Of a stretch of 64,000 bases of DNA, positions 8,980 through 17,758 are shown in pieces. Source of the stretch: JBFHFS01 sp041583495 (GTDB lineage: Bacteria > Bacteroidota > Bacteroidia > Bacteroidales > Marinilabiliaceae); the NCBI GenBank assembly GCA_041583495.1, contig JBFHFS010000013.1, positions 1 to 64,000 of the forward strand, read 5' to 3'. The notes below the pieces were generated by a model. The model saw nothing but the letters and a program-made list of their open reading frames with translations. It ran no database searches and was not told where the DNA came from. Both the position numbers and the translations under genes were made by a program. How positions within the stretch are numbered: the first letter of the stretch is position 1; every line of letters starts with the position of its first letter.

Positions 8980-9621
8980 ATGTTACATATTGAACCCCTG
9001 GTTTTTAATCCTTTTCAGGAGAATACCTATTTGCTTTACGATCCCATCTCGCGCGAATGTGCCCTTGTGGATCCCGGAATGGTCTCCCCCGAAGAGGAGC
9101 AGAGGCTGGTGGCCAGAATAGAGGCATTGGAGCTTAAGCCCGTCCTGTTATTACAAACCCATTTGCACCTCGACCATGTATTTGGAACCGGCTTTGTGGC
9201 CAAAAAGTGGGGGTTAAGTCCTCAGGCACATCAGGCCGACGCCTTCTTGGTTGACCAAACCATCAATCTGGCCGCCCAGTTTGGGATGACCCTCGGGGAG
9301 AATCCCCCGGCCCCTGAAACATTTTTGAATGAGAATGATGAGGTCTTATTGGGGTCATATCGGTTAAAAGTGATTCATGTGCCCGGTCATTCTCCCGGTG
9401 GCATTACCTTTTATTGTGAGCAGGAAAAGGTTCTCCTGTCGGGAGATGTGCTTTTCAAAGACAGTATCGGCCGCACCGATTTGCCGGGTGGGGTGCACGA
9501 CCTTTTAATTGAGGGCATCAAAACAAAATTAATGGTGCTGCCCGATGAGGTGGTGGTCTATCCCGGGCATGGGCCCTCAACAACCATTGGGGCAGAACGC
9601 TGGAGTAATCCTTATCTATAG
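8980..9621 (+). CDS. MBL-fold metallohydrolase, glyoxalase II-like
   Basis: This 213-residue protein has the metallo-beta-lactamase fold with the zinc motif THLHLDH (His61, His63, Asp65, His66), a later PGHSPGG, and SGDVLF with YPGHGP for the remaining ligands. Short glyoxalase II-like hydrolases of this kind act on thioesters such as S-lactoylglutathione or related small-molecule substrates, but the true substrate is unknown in most Bacteroidota. I chose ATG at 8980 over an in-frame TTG two codons earlier because MLHIEPLVFNPFQENTYLL matches the usual N-terminus. Confidence 0.88.
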   Translation: MLHIEPLVFNPFQENTYLLYDPISRECALVDPGMVSPEEEQRLVARIEALELKPVLLLQTHLHLDHVFGTGFVAKKWGLSPQAHQADAFLVDQTINLAAQFGMTLGENPPAPETFLNENDEVLLGSYRLKVIHVPGHSPGGITFYCEQEKVLLSGDVLFKDSIGRTDLPGGVHDLLIEGIKTKLMVLPDEVVVYPGHGPSTTIGAERWSNPYL

Positions 9622-9679
9622 GGGTTGCCAAATAAATGAAAATTAGCGGGGTCCTGTGGGCAGGCTTTGACAAAAATCA

Positions 9680-9711
9680 TTGTTAATGTGCCAATAATAT
9701 TGGTTCATTTG
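9680..9711 (+). promoter_or_regulatory. Possible gcvP promoter with leader hairpin
   Basis: TTG at 9680-9682, a 21-base spacer and TTCATTTG (one mismatch to TAnnTTTG) form a candidate promoter. The leader beyond it can fold through GAAAAGAG (9718-9725) and CTCTTTTC (9753-9760). Neither is a recognised riboswitch. Confidence 0.35.
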
Positions 9712-9808
9712 AGGTGCGAAAAGAGGTGATTTTCGAAATGGCTGATAACTGGCTCTTTTCAGCGATAATACAGATATTGGAACTATTTAAAATAAAACAC
9801 TAATAATT

Positions 9809-12673
9809 ATGGAGCAATTTGTTGATCGTCATATTGGGCCCCGTCCCGAGGAGGTTGATTTGATGCTGAAAAAGATAGGGGTTTCATCGCTCGACGAACT
9901 CATAGGCCAGGCAGTACCCTCAAACATTCGGATGAGTGGGATGTTGAACCTGTCACCCGCCCTCTCAGAGCAGGCTTACCTGGAGCATATTCGTAGTCTC
10001 GCAGCCAAAAACAAAGTGTTTAAATCATTTATTGGGATGGGGTACTATCCCACTTTTACCCCACCGGCTATCCAGCGCAATGTGCTTGAGAATCCCGTTT
10101 GGTATACCTCTTATACCCCTTACCAGGCCGAAATATCACAGGGGAGGTTGGAAGCCCTCCTGAACTTTCAAACCGTGGTGAGTGAACTCACAGGTGTTGA
10201 GATCGCTAATGCCTCCTTGTTGGATGAAGCCACTGCAGGGGCTGAAGCGATGATCATGATGTTCAACACCCGGAGCCGTGCTCAGATTAAAGAGGGCATC
10301 ACCTCTTGTTTGGTGGATCAGGAGATCTGGCCGCAGACAAAAGCCGTGCTGGAAACCCGCGCCCTGCAATTGGGTATTGAGCTGCAGTTTGTGGATCTGG
10401 CCCGCCAGGAATATGATCCTAAACACCATTTTGGCATGGTGCTCCAATACCCGAACCAGAAGGGGGAGATTCATGACTACCGGGAACTGGTACAAAAGGT
10501 GCATGAGGGTGGTGGAAAAGTAGCGGTGGCTACCGATCTGCTGGCTTTGACGTTGTTAACCCCTCCTGGCGAGTGGGGCGCCGATATTGTGTTTGGCTCC
10601 TCTCAACGATTTGGGGTGCCCATGTATTACGGTGGACCTCATGCCGCCTTCTTCGCTGCCCGGGAGGAATTCAAGCGTAATATTCCCGGCCGGATTGTGG
10701 GGGTTTCCAAAGATCTTAGTGGGAAACCGGCTCTCCGTTTGGCGCTGCAAACCCGGGAGCAGCATATTAAGCGCGAAAAGGCTACCTCCAATATCTGTAC
10801 CGCTCAGGCTTTATTGGCCACTATGGCCGGCTTTTATGCGGTTTACCATGGTCCCGAAGGCCTTAAAAAGATGGCTTTGGAGATACATGCATTGGCCGGC
10901 AAGCTGGTTAAAGGCCTCGAAAAGGCCGGCTTTGAGTCGCTTAATGCCACCTATTTTGATACCATTCGCGTGAAATTACCCCATTCTCTGGCATTGAACC
11001 GCGTACAGGAAGAAGCCCTTGCCAGGGAGTTCAATTTTCGGTATTTCGTAGAAGAGGGAATCATTGGTATTACACTCGATGAGACCACTACCCCCAGCGA
11101 TGTTCAGGAGTTGGTCAATCTTTTTGCCGGGCTTACTGCTACTCCCCCCATTAAGGTGGAGGAATTGTCCCTGGAGAATGGCATCCCTCAGTCTCAGAGA
11201 CGTCAATCTGCATTCCTGACACAAAAAGTGTTTCATAAGTATCGGTCCGAAACCGAGTTGATGCGTTATATCAAGCGGCTGGACCGGAAGGATATCTCCT
11301 TGGCCCACTCCATGATTTCATTGGGCTCCTGCACCATGAAGCTGAGTGCCTCTTCGGAACTTTTCGCCCTCAGCTGGCCCGAGTTTACCTCTATGCACCC
11401 ATTTGCTCCGGTCGAACAAGCAAAAGGGTACCATGAGATGATGGATCAGCTGCGTGCCGATCTGTCGGAGATAACCGGTTTTGCCGATGTGAGTTTGCAG
11501 GCCAACTCGGGTGCCTCGGGCGAATATGCCGGATTGATGGTCATCAGGGCCTATCAAAAAAGCCGGGGGGAAGGTCATCGTAATGTGGCGCTAATCCCTG
11601 CCTCGGCCCATGGAACCAATCCTGCGAGTGCCGCCATGGCCGGCATGAAACCCGTTGTGGTGAAATTCGATGAGGGGGGCAATATTGATGTGGATGATCT
11701 TCGTGAAAAAGCTCAGTTGCATAAAGATGATTTGGCCTGTCTGATGGTTACTTATCCCTCTACCCACGGGGTTTTCGAAAGTTCTATAAAGGAGGTTTGC
11801 CAGATTATTCATGACAACGGAGGACAGGTTTTCATGGATGGCGCCAATATGAATGCTCAGGTAGGGCTCACCAGCCCCGGGCTCATTGGGGCTGATGTGT
11901 GTCACCTTAACTTGCATAAAACATTCGCCATCCCTCATGGAGGCGGTGGCCCGGGGGTTGGGCCCATTGGGGTCGCTGCCCACCTGGTCGACTTTTTGCC
12001 CGGGCATAGTGTGATCGATAATATGCGTAATGGAATTTCTGCCGTTTCGGCGGCACCCTGGGGAAGCCCCGGTGTATTGCCGGTTACCTATGGATATATT
12101 AAGATGTTGGGCGCTGAAGGATTGACCTATGTGACTAAAATAGCCATCTTAAATGCCAACTATCTGGCCCATGAGCTGAAGGACGATTATGGGATACTGT
12201 ACACAGGTGAAACCGGACGAGTGGCTCATGAGATGATTCTGGAGTGCCGTAAATTCAAGGCCACCACCGAAGTTACTGAAACAGATATTGCCAAACGCCT
12301 GATGGACTATGGGTATCATGCACCTACCGTCTCTTTCCCGGTTCATGGCACCTTAATGATAGAGCCTACCGAGAGTGAGTCCAAGCAAGAAATGGATCGT
12401 TTCCTGGAGGCTCTGAAGTCGATACGTGCCGAGATTTGTGAGATAGAATCCGGTGCCGCCGACAAGGAGAATAATGTATTGAAACATGCCCCGCACCCCG
12501 AATACGTGGTGGTGGCTGACACCTGGGATAATCCCTATGGCCGTGAAAAAGCCGCCTATCCATTGCCGTGGGTGCGCGAAAATAAATTCTGGACCCCCGT
12601 GGCCCGGATCGACGAAGCCTATGGCGACCGTAATTTGATGACTACCTGTGACTCGTTGGATAGACTGCTGTAA
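9809..12673 (+). CDS. gcvP: Glycine dehydrogenase (decarboxylating), P-protein, single-chain form
   Basis: The 954-residue P-protein of the glycine cleavage system uses pyridoxal phosphate to decarboxylate glycine and passes the aminomethyl group to the H-protein lipoyl arm. Both halves found as separate subunits in some bacteria are fused here: residues about 1-440 (FIGMGYYPTFTPPAIQRN, YTPYQAEISQGRLEALLN) and about 450-954. The PLP lysine is K704 in NLHKTFAIPHGGGGPG, preceded by HGTNPASAAMAGM and DGANMNAQVG. The C-terminus keeps CDSLDRLL. Other glycine cleavage genes (gcvT, gcvH) are not adjacent. The gene ends before a very strong terminator. Confidence 0.97.
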   Translation: MEQFVDRHIGPRPEEVDLMLKKIGVSSLDELIGQAVPSNIRMSGMLNLSPALSEQAYLEHIRSLAAKNKVFKSFIGMGYYPTFTPPAIQRNVLENPVWYTSYTPYQAEISQGRLEALLNFQTVVSELTGVEIANASLLDEATAGAEAMIMMFNTRSRAQIKEGITSCLVDQEIWPQTKAVLETRALQLGIELQFVDLARQEYDPKHHFGMVLQYPNQKGEIHDYRELVQKVHEGGGKVAVATDLLALTLLTPPGEWGADIVFGSSQRFGVPMYYGGPHAAFFAAREEFKRNIPGRIVGVSKDLSGKPALRLALQTREQHIKREKATSNICTAQALLATMAGFYAVYHGPEGLKKMALEIHALAGKLVKGLEKAGFESLNATYFDTIRVKLPHSLALNRVQEEALAREFNFRYFVEEGIIGITLDETTTPSDVQELVNLFAGLTATPPIKVEELSLENGIPQSQRRQSAFLTQKVFHKYRSETELMRYIKRLDRKDISLAHSMISLGSCTMKLSASSELFALSWPEFTSMHPFAPVEQAKGYHEMMDQLRADLSEITGFADVSLQANSGASGEYAGLMVIRAYQKSRGEGHRNVALIPASAHGTNPASAAMAGMKPVVVKFDEGGNIDVDDLREKAQLHKDDLACLMVTYPSTHGVFESSIKEVCQIIHDNGGQVFMDGANMNAQVGLTSPGLIGADVCHLNLHKTFAIPHGGGGPGVGPIGVAAHLVDFLPGHSVIDNMRNGISAVSAAPWGSPGVLPVTYGYIKMLGAEGLTYVTKIAILNANYLAHELKDDYGILYTGETGRVAHEMILECRKFKATTEVTETDIAKRLMDYGYHAPTVSFPVHGTLMIEPTESESKQEMDRFLEALKSIRAEICEIESGAADKENNVLKHAPHPEYVVVADTWDNPYGREKAAYPLPWVRENKFWTPVARIDEAYGDRNLMTTCDSLDRLL

Positions 12674-12740
12674 GTCGTAGTCTTCCCGTCCAAAATAGAG
12701 GCAGGACGTAATCGTTTTGTCTAAGGACGAATAAGAGTTA

Positions 12741-12800
12741 AGAAAAAAGGCCCGGCCAACAATCCACTTCCATGGGTTGTTGGCCGGGCCTTCGTTATTT
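12741..12800 (+). terminator. Strong intrinsic terminator after gcvP
   Basis: A perfect 14-bp stem, GGCCCGGCCAACAA (12749-12762) with TTGTTGGCCGGGCC (12777-12790), is preceded by an A run and followed by TTCGTTATTT. It may work in both directions between converging genes. Confidence 0.85.
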
Positions 12801-12898
12801 GGTGTCGGTCCTCCTGAATAGAGGAAACGGTTTTTGACTTTTTTTGCTCAGACAGGAGTGGCTATTTCAGTCCGTTTTCTTGCGGTGAAAGCCCTGTG

Positions 12899-13525
12899 TT
12901 ATTTCGATGCCGCGCTTTTTAATAGTTTAGCGATCTCAGGATGATTGTTTTGAGCGGCAAACTTTTCGGCTGTGTCTCCATCAACATCCTTTAATGAGGT
13001 GTCCGCATCATGTGCAAGAAGCACCTTCACTACTTCCATCTGGCCTTCGGAAGCAGCATACATTAGAGGGGTGAACTGCTCAATCTGGTCGGGCAGGTTA
13101 ATTTGAGCGCCATGGCTTAAAAGGAGTTCTACCGTCTCAGGAAAGGGCCCTGATGAGGCGAAATGAAGGGCTGACAACCCTCTGCTGTCGATCATATTTA
13201 ACCGGGCATCCTTGCTTAGGAGAGCTTTTACAATTGGGGTGTGCCCATTATAGGCGGCAAACATCAGGGCGGTATGCCCCTCTTCGTCGGTGGCATCTAC
13301 ATTGCTTACGGTGTTCAGAATCGATTGCACCAAATCGGCGTTCCCCTCAAGCGAGGCATCTCTCAGGGCTTGTCCCTGGTCGGCCTGGGGCTCAGCTGTG
13401 TTGAGGCTCTCTTGGGGAGTGTCCGATGAGGTTTCCTGTGTTTTTGGTTTTTTGCTTTGACAGGCCATCATGCCCAAAAGCAAGCACATAAAAAACAGGA
13501 TCTTAACGCTGCTTCTATTTTTCAT
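12899..13525 (-). CDS. Ankyrin-repeat lipoprotein
   Basis: The start was set at the ATG at 13525, ten codons inside the longest frame, because MKNRSSVKILFF then begins a proper lipoprotein signal peptide ending LLLGMMAC (Cys22). After a Ser/Thr/Gln-rich linker come about four ankyrin repeats (EEGHTALMFAAYNGHTPIVK, GLSALHFASSGPFPETVELL, QFTPLMYAASEGQMEVVKVL, DGDTAEKFAAQNNHPEIAKL). Ankyrin repeats mediate protein binding, so this is likely an envelope adaptor of unknown partner. A -7-like TACATTTG lies on the minus strand at 13553-13560, about 28 bases upstream of the start. Confidence 0.85.
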   Translation of the reverse strand: MKNRSSVKILFFMCLLLGMMACQSKKPKTQETSSDTPQESLNTAEPQADQGQALRDASLEGNADLVQSILNTVSNVDATDEEGHTALMFAAYNGHTPIVKALLSKDARLNMIDSRGLSALHFASSGPFPETVELLLSHGAQINLPDQIEQFTPLMYAASEGQMEVVKVLLAHDADTSLKDVDGDTAEKFAAQNNHPEIAKLLKSAASK

Positions 13526-13655
13526 TTGAGGATTTTTAAGTAAGTAAACCCTCAAATGTATTCAATTTCCGCCGTAATTTTAAGGCGGTCATGATTTTTT
13601 ATCTGCTTTGGGCCTCCGGAATGGGAAAGCCCCTGACAAAGGATTCGTTTTTTTG

Positions 13656-14165
13656 TCAGAGGGATTTGGCCACCTGAAGGGCTTTGTCGTAATCTGGTTC
13701 GTGGGATACTTCCGGCACATATTCCACGTACTTAATCTTATTGTCTGACCCGATGATCACTGTTCCCCGTGCCAGCAGTCGCACGTTTTCCATCACAAAA
13801 CCATATTTCGAGCCAAAGTCGAGATCTTTATGATCGGACAGAGTAACAATGTTTTGGAGGCCTTCGGCTGCACAAAATCGTTTTTGTGCAAAAGGAAGAT
13901 CACAGGAGATCGAGAGTACAACCGTGTTCTCCAATTTGTTGGCTTCCTCATTGAAGCGCCTGTTTTGGGCGGCACATACGCTGGTGTCGATGGAAGGATA
14001 CACCGCGATGATTTTGATTTTTCCATTGAAATCAGTCAGTTTCACTGGTTTCATGTCATTTCCTATAACGTGAAACTCCGGTGCGCTATGCCCTACTTCT
14101 GCTTCTTTTCCCGAAAGGGTGACGGGAGTGCCTCCCGAGGTGACTGTAATACTGTTCTTTTCCAT
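13656..14165 (-). CDS. tpx: Thiol peroxidase, atypical 2-Cys peroxiredoxin
   Basis: The 169-residue enzyme reduces hydrogen and alkyl peroxides with thioredoxin as the electron source. The peroxidatic cysteine is C64 in YPSIDTSVCAAQ and the resolving cysteine is C98 in KRFCAAEGL, with the 34-residue spacing seen in E. coli Tpx. The conserved ARGTVIIGSDNKI follows near the C-terminus. Length is normal. It is monocistronic, since the flanking genes are separated by an ankyrin gene reading the same way and a 486-base gap upstream. Confidence 0.95.
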   Translation of the reverse strand: MEKNSITVTSGGTPVTLSGKEAEVGHSAPEFHVIGNDMKPVKLTDFNGKIKIIAVYPSIDTSVCAAQNRRFNEEANKLENTVVLSISCDLPFAQKRFCAAEGLQNIVTLSDHKDLDFGSKYGFVMENVRLLARGTVIIGSDNKIKYVEYVPEVSHEPDYDKALQVAKSL

Positions 14166-14651
14166 AATTGGTTTTTTTGTCCTCAGGTCTGGTTGGAATG
14201 GCCTGAAACTGCTTGTAGTTTAATTTTAAAGAACAACAGGGTTTTCTGAATTTTGTTTTGGAAGCAGGTTAAATTTCTGATATAATCTGCTCTCTTTTAC
14301 AATCCTGTTTATGGCGGGGAAGACCCGGTGAATGTTTTCCCATGGTTTATCTGATTTGGCAGAGGAGGTATTGCCATTTTTTTTGTTCAGGAAATATATG
14401 TGAGCAATGGGGGGGTGCATGAGAAAAAACCAAAAAAAAGACAGAAAAGAGTCAAGAAAGAGGGGGTAGGACTAAGAAAAAGTAATAAAAAAGAGAATGC
14501 AATGTGAAAAAGCAGGGGGTAAAATTAAAAAACAGTTAAAAATGATGGTTTGGGTGAGGGAATGTTTGGATACAAAAAAAAGGTGATCTATGTTTGTACT
14601 GTGATTAGAGATTGTCACAATAAATGATTGTTTAATTTAAAATTGTAGCTT
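14166..14651. other. Intergenic region with purine-rich tract and promoter
   Basis: The gap separates the divergent tpx and the secreted protein at 14652. Bases about 14421-14580 are strikingly purine-rich on the plus strand (mostly A, with G runs). A good promoter follows at 14566-14596. A 64-codon minus-strand frame at 14226-14420 shows no recognisable features. Confidence 0.55.
14566..14596 (+). promoter_or_regulatory. Promoter for secreted protein gene
   Basis: TTG at 14566-14568, 20 bases, then TATGTTTG at 14589-14596, an exact match to TTG-N19-21-TAnnTTTG. The start codon is 56 bases further on. Confidence 0.65.
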
Positions 14652-15263
14652 ATGAAAGCAAAAAGATTGTTATTTGGAATTGTTGCCGTTGTGGTTTTGG
14701 CTTCGGTTGCGTTGCCCGCAACGGGTACGGGAAAAATTACCGCTTTTCCCTATTTGGATACCAATTACTCCTTGATTACGGCCTCCGGAGTCACCGATGA
14801 AAATTGTTCATTGATTATTAAGGATGAAGACGGAATTGTGGTCTATTCGATCAGGAAATTAGGGCAATCCGGGGTTATGCAAAAAGTGCTGGATTTAAGT
14901 GGTCTGGAAGATGGAGAATACAGAGCCCTGATAAGTAAAAAGGGAAAAACACAGGTATCCTGCGGATTCTCTTTGGTCGATGGGAAGATCCTTGACGACA
15001 AAGTTTCCGGTGTTGAGGATGGGAATCTCTCTGCCATGGTTTTTTCACAAAACAACTTATTGGTTATCTCCATGCTAAATCAGAGCCGAAAAGCCGTGGA
15101 AATGACGGTTGAGGATGTTGAGGGCAACGAACTGTTTTCTTCTTTGTTGACCGACGAATTTAAGTATTTCGGGAAGTTCGATGTGTCGGCTTTTCCACAG
15201 GGGACCTATTATGTAAGTTTGGCATCCGGCCAAAATAAATCCCAGTATGTGTTTAAAAAATGA
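14652..15263 (+). CDS. Secreted protein of unknown function with two T9SS-tail-like beta domains
   Basis: I do not recognise a named family. The 203-residue product has a Sec signal peptide (about 1-24, ending near PATGTG) and then two similar beta-strand modules. Each resembles the fold of T9SS sorting domains or DUF3244-type sandwiches: VYSIRKLGQSGVMQKVLDLS with GLEDGEYRALI, and FSSLLTDEFKYFGKFDVS with FPQGTYYVSLASG ending YVFKK. A PNP motif typical of true sorting domains is missing, so the protein may simply be a periplasmic or surface sandwich protein. It has its own promoter and terminator, suggesting an independently expressed single gene. Confidence 0.7.
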   Translation: MKAKRLLFGIVAVVVLASVALPATGTGKITAFPYLDTNYSLITASGVTDENCSLIIKDEDGIVVYSIRKLGQSGVMQKVLDLSGLEDGEYRALISKKGKTQVSCGFSLVDGKILDDKVSGVEDGNLSAMVFSQNNLLVISMLNQSRKAVEMTVEDVEGNELFSSLLTDEFKYFGKFDVSAFPQGTYYVSLASGQNKSQYVFKK

Positions 15264-15315
15264 TCCCGGTCGACAGCGGCGCTTAAGTCCGTTTAATTGG
15301 GGTTGGTTAATATGA

Positions 15316-15351
15316 GGTGTATCTTCAGAATTCTGAGATACACCTTTTTTT
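15316..15351 (+). terminator. Intrinsic terminator after secreted protein
   Basis: GGTGTATC and GATACACC enclose TCAGAATTCTGA, together a near-perfect palindrome at 15316-15344, followed by seven T residues. Confidence 0.85.
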
Positions 15352-15376
15352 ATGGGTTACAATTTGTCTGGGTTGT

Positions 15377-16360
15377 TTATTGGGTGCTGCGGTTGATGGC
15401 GTCTTCAATGATCTCGGAAAGAACATCGGCCATTTTCAGGTTTTTAGCTCTTACCTGTTGGGGAATAAAACTGGTGGTGGTCATCCCCGGTGTTGTATTT
15501 ACCTCAAGTAAATAAATTTTTTGGTCGGTAATGATGTAATCCATTCTGACGATTCCTTTGCAATTAAGAATGGTGTAGGCCAGAGACGATATCTCCTGAA
15601 TGCGGCGGGTGAGTTCATCAGAGAGACGGGCTGGTGTGATTTCAGTCGCCTTTTCGGCATTGTATTTGGCTTCAAAATCGAAGAAGTCGTTCTTGCTGAT
15701 AACTTCGGTGAGGGGCAATAATTCTTCTTTATTGAGTGTTTTGTAGAGACCACAGGTTACCTCTGTTCCCTTGAGGAAGGTTTCGATAATCACCTCGCTG
15801 CTCTCCTCAAAGGCTTTTTGAATGGCCCCTTCCAGCTCCCGGGCTTCTTTCACCTTCGTGATGCCAAAGCTGGAACCGCCGGCATTGGGTTTTACAAAAC
15901 AGGGAAGCCCTAGTTTGTCGACGATTTCTTCCGGGTTATAGGTGTTTCCCCGACGGATCAGAATTGAATCCGGAACCGCTATCCCAAAGCCTTTGAGATA
16001 AGTGTTGCACATGAACTTGTTAAAGGTGAGGGCCGAGGGAAGAACCTCGCAGGTCGTGTGGGGAATATTCAGCATGTCAAGATATCCCTGCAAGAGGCCA
16101 TTCTCGCCAGGGGCTCCGTGTATGGTGATATAGAGGCAATCGAAGAGAGTGGTCTGACCTTCGAATTGAAACGAAAAATCGTTTCGGTTAACAGGTAGTT
16201 CCTCGTTGTTGATGGTGACCACCCATTTATCTTGAATGAGGAGCACCGGAAAAATCCGGTAACGCGAGGAGTCCAAAAAGGTGGCGATGCCTTCGGCACT
16301 TTTTCGACTTACCACAATTTCGGAGGAGTAGCCTCCGTATACAATGCCAATAGTTTTCAT
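15377..16360 (-). CDS. ddl: D-alanine--D-alanine ligase
   Basis: The 327-residue cytosolic ATP-grasp enzyme makes the D-Ala-D-Ala dipeptide for peptidoglycan. It has the N-terminal GIVYGGYSSE with Glu in the active site, TIHGAPGENGLLQGYLDMLN, the ATP-grasp segment CFVKPNAGGSSFGITKV, and the metal-binding LLEVNTTPGMT near the C-terminus. It is the last gene of a minus-strand cluster after the PASTA protein and rluD, 42 bases downstream of rluD. The dipeptide is used by MurF, encoded at 37468 in this window. Confidence 0.95.
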   Translation of the reverse strand: MKTIGIVYGGYSSEIVVSRKSAEGIATFLDSSRYRIFPVLLIQDKWVVTINNEELPVNRNDFSFQFEGQTTLFDCLYITIHGAPGENGLLQGYLDMLNIPHTTCEVLPSALTFNKFMCNTYLKGFGIAVPDSILIRRGNTYNPEEIVDKLGLPCFVKPNAGGSSFGITKVKEARELEGAIQKAFEESSEVIIETFLKGTEVTCGLYKTLNKEELLPLTEVISKNDFFDFEAKYNAEKATEITPARLSDELTRRIQEISSLAYTILNCKGIVRMDYIITDQKIYLLEVNTTPGMTTTSFIPQQVRAKNLKMADVLSEIIEDAINRSTQ

Positions 16361-16402
16361 TTGAGCGACTTGTTAATAGGGCGGATTTCTTTTAAATTCT
16401 CA

Positions 16403-17497
16403 TTATTCGGTTCTGGATGCGATGTATTGCCTCCATTTCTCAATGGTTTGCTGCATATCCTCAGGCAGGGTGGAGTCAAACTCCATAAACGCTCCCGTTT
16501 TGGGATGCACAAAACCCAGCGATTTGGCATGTAGTGCCTGTCGGGGCAACAGGGCAAAGCAGTTTTGAACAAACTGTTTGTATTTGGTAAAGGTGGTTCC
16601 TTTTAATATTTGGTCACCACCATATCGGGCATCGTTGAAAAGGGTATGTCCAATGTATTTGAGATGTGCTCTTATCTGATGGGTTCTGCCGGTTTCGAGG
16701 CGGCACTCCAAATGGGTGATATAGCCCAGTCGTTCGAGCACCTTGTAGTGGGTTACAGCCGACTTTCCCTGCGAGCCATCCGGGTAAACAGTCATCTGTT
16801 TCCGATCGCGCAGGCTCCGCCCGATATGGCCGGTAACGGTGCCACTATCTTCTTCCACATTCCCCCAAACCAATGCCTGGTAGGTTCTGGCGGTGGTTTT
16901 ATCGAAAAATTGGCGGGCCAGAAAGGTCTTGGCCTGTTCTGTTTTGGCAATCACCAGCAGGCCAGAGGTGTCTTTATCTATCCTGTGTACCAGTCCCGGA
17001 CGGGGATCGTTACTCTGAAACCAATCCTGGCCCTGGAAGTGCCAGGCCAGAGCATTTACCAGGGTGCCCGTGTAATTGCCATAACCCGGATGAACCACCA
17101 TGCCCGGCGTTTTATTGATCACAATCAGCTGATCATCTTCATAAACAATGTTGAGTGGAATGTCCTCGGGCAGGATCTCTATTTCCCGGGGTGGCCAGGA
17201 CATCACGATGGTAATTACATCGCCCGGTTTTACCCGGTAATTCGACTTGACGGGTTTCCCGTTGGACAAAATACTCCCTGCGGCTGCAGCTTCCTGAATC
17301 TTGCTGCGAGAGGCATTTTCGATGCGGTTTACCAGGAATTTATCTACCCGAAGCAGGTTTTGCCCCGCATCGGCAATAAAACGATAATGCTCATAGACGC
17401 TACCATCCTCTTCCTCGGTATTGTCGTCGGTCAGGCCGTCGTCTATTATCTCATCCGGGTCGTCCAGTTCATCAAAATTATTGTCTTCTTCTCTCAT
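16403..17497 (-). CDS. rluD: 23S rRNA pseudouridine synthase, RluD family, with acidic N-terminal extension
   Basis: RluA/RluD-family enzymes convert specific uridines in helix 69 of 23S rRNA to pseudouridine. The 364-residue product has an unusually acidic first 35 residues (DELDDPDEIIDDGLTDD), an S4 RNA-binding domain at about 45-105 (LLRVDKFLVNRIENASRSKI), then the catalytic domain. The catalytic aspartate is D174 in HRIDKDTSGLL. Other family motifs are INKTPGMVVHPGYGN and the C-terminal ETGRTHQIRAHL. Family assignment is firm; choosing RluD over RluA/RluC rests on the S4 domain and the neighbourhood. It lies between a PASTA-protein gene and ddl. Confidence 0.9.
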   Translation of the reverse strand: MREEDNNFDELDDPDEIIDDGLTDDNTEEEDGSVYEHYRFIADAGQNLLRVDKFLVNRIENASRSKIQEAAAAGSILSNGKPVKSNYRVKPGDVITIVMSWPPREIEILPEDIPLNIVYEDDQLIVINKTPGMVVHPGYGNYTGTLVNALAWHFQGQDWFQSNDPRPGLVHRIDKDTSGLLVIAKTEQAKTFLARQFFDKTTARTYQALVWGNVEEDSGTVTGHIGRSLRDRKQMTVYPDGSQGKSAVTHYKVLERLGYITHLECRLETGRTHQIRAHLKYIGHTLFNDARYGGDQILKGTTFTKYKQFVQNCFALLPRQALHAKSLGFVHPKTGAFMEFDSTLPEDMQQTIEKWRQYIASRTE

Positions 17498-17529
17498 CAG
17501 GGATGTATTGTTTTTTTTCTTTTTCTGTG

Positions 17530-17537
17530 CAAAGATA
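17530..17537 (-). promoter_or_regulatory. -7 element for rluD-ddl
   Basis: The minus strand reads TATCTTTG, an exact TAnnTTTG match, about 33 bases before the rluD start. No clear TTG partner is visible at the usual distance. Confidence 0.45.
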
Positions 17538-17758
17538 GTGCAAATGGTGCGAAATAATAGTCAGCTAAGCCTTGGGTCGTAAGGGTACCAATAGATTATT
17601 TAATCAGTTGGGCTCATTAAATTATGGAAGATGAGATCTATTTATTCTTTGAGCAGGGTCGGTTACCCTCCTTGATCAACATGATTCTGCATAAGAAGAC
17701 GCGCAGAAAATGGTTGTTCTTAGATCATTTTTAATAGCACTATTGGTTGAGTCGAAGC

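Noticed and set aside
9712..9808. Glycine riboswitch before gcvP
   Set aside because: There is a hairpin, but I could not find the tandem aptamer pattern; the gap is too short and unlike known glycine riboswitches.
14226..14420. 64-codon minus-strand frame upstream of tpx
   Set aside because: No motif, hydrophobic segment or promoter; likely chance.
16610..17557. 315-codon plus-strand frame over rluD
   Set aside because: It lies opposite rluD, whose motifs are complete, and its translation shows no family features; it is a shadow frame.
17624..17734. 36-codon plus-strand frame between the PASTA gene and rluD
   Set aside because: Both neighbours are on the minus strand, no promoter or terminator fits it, and its sequence has no recognisable feature. 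Too weak to call.
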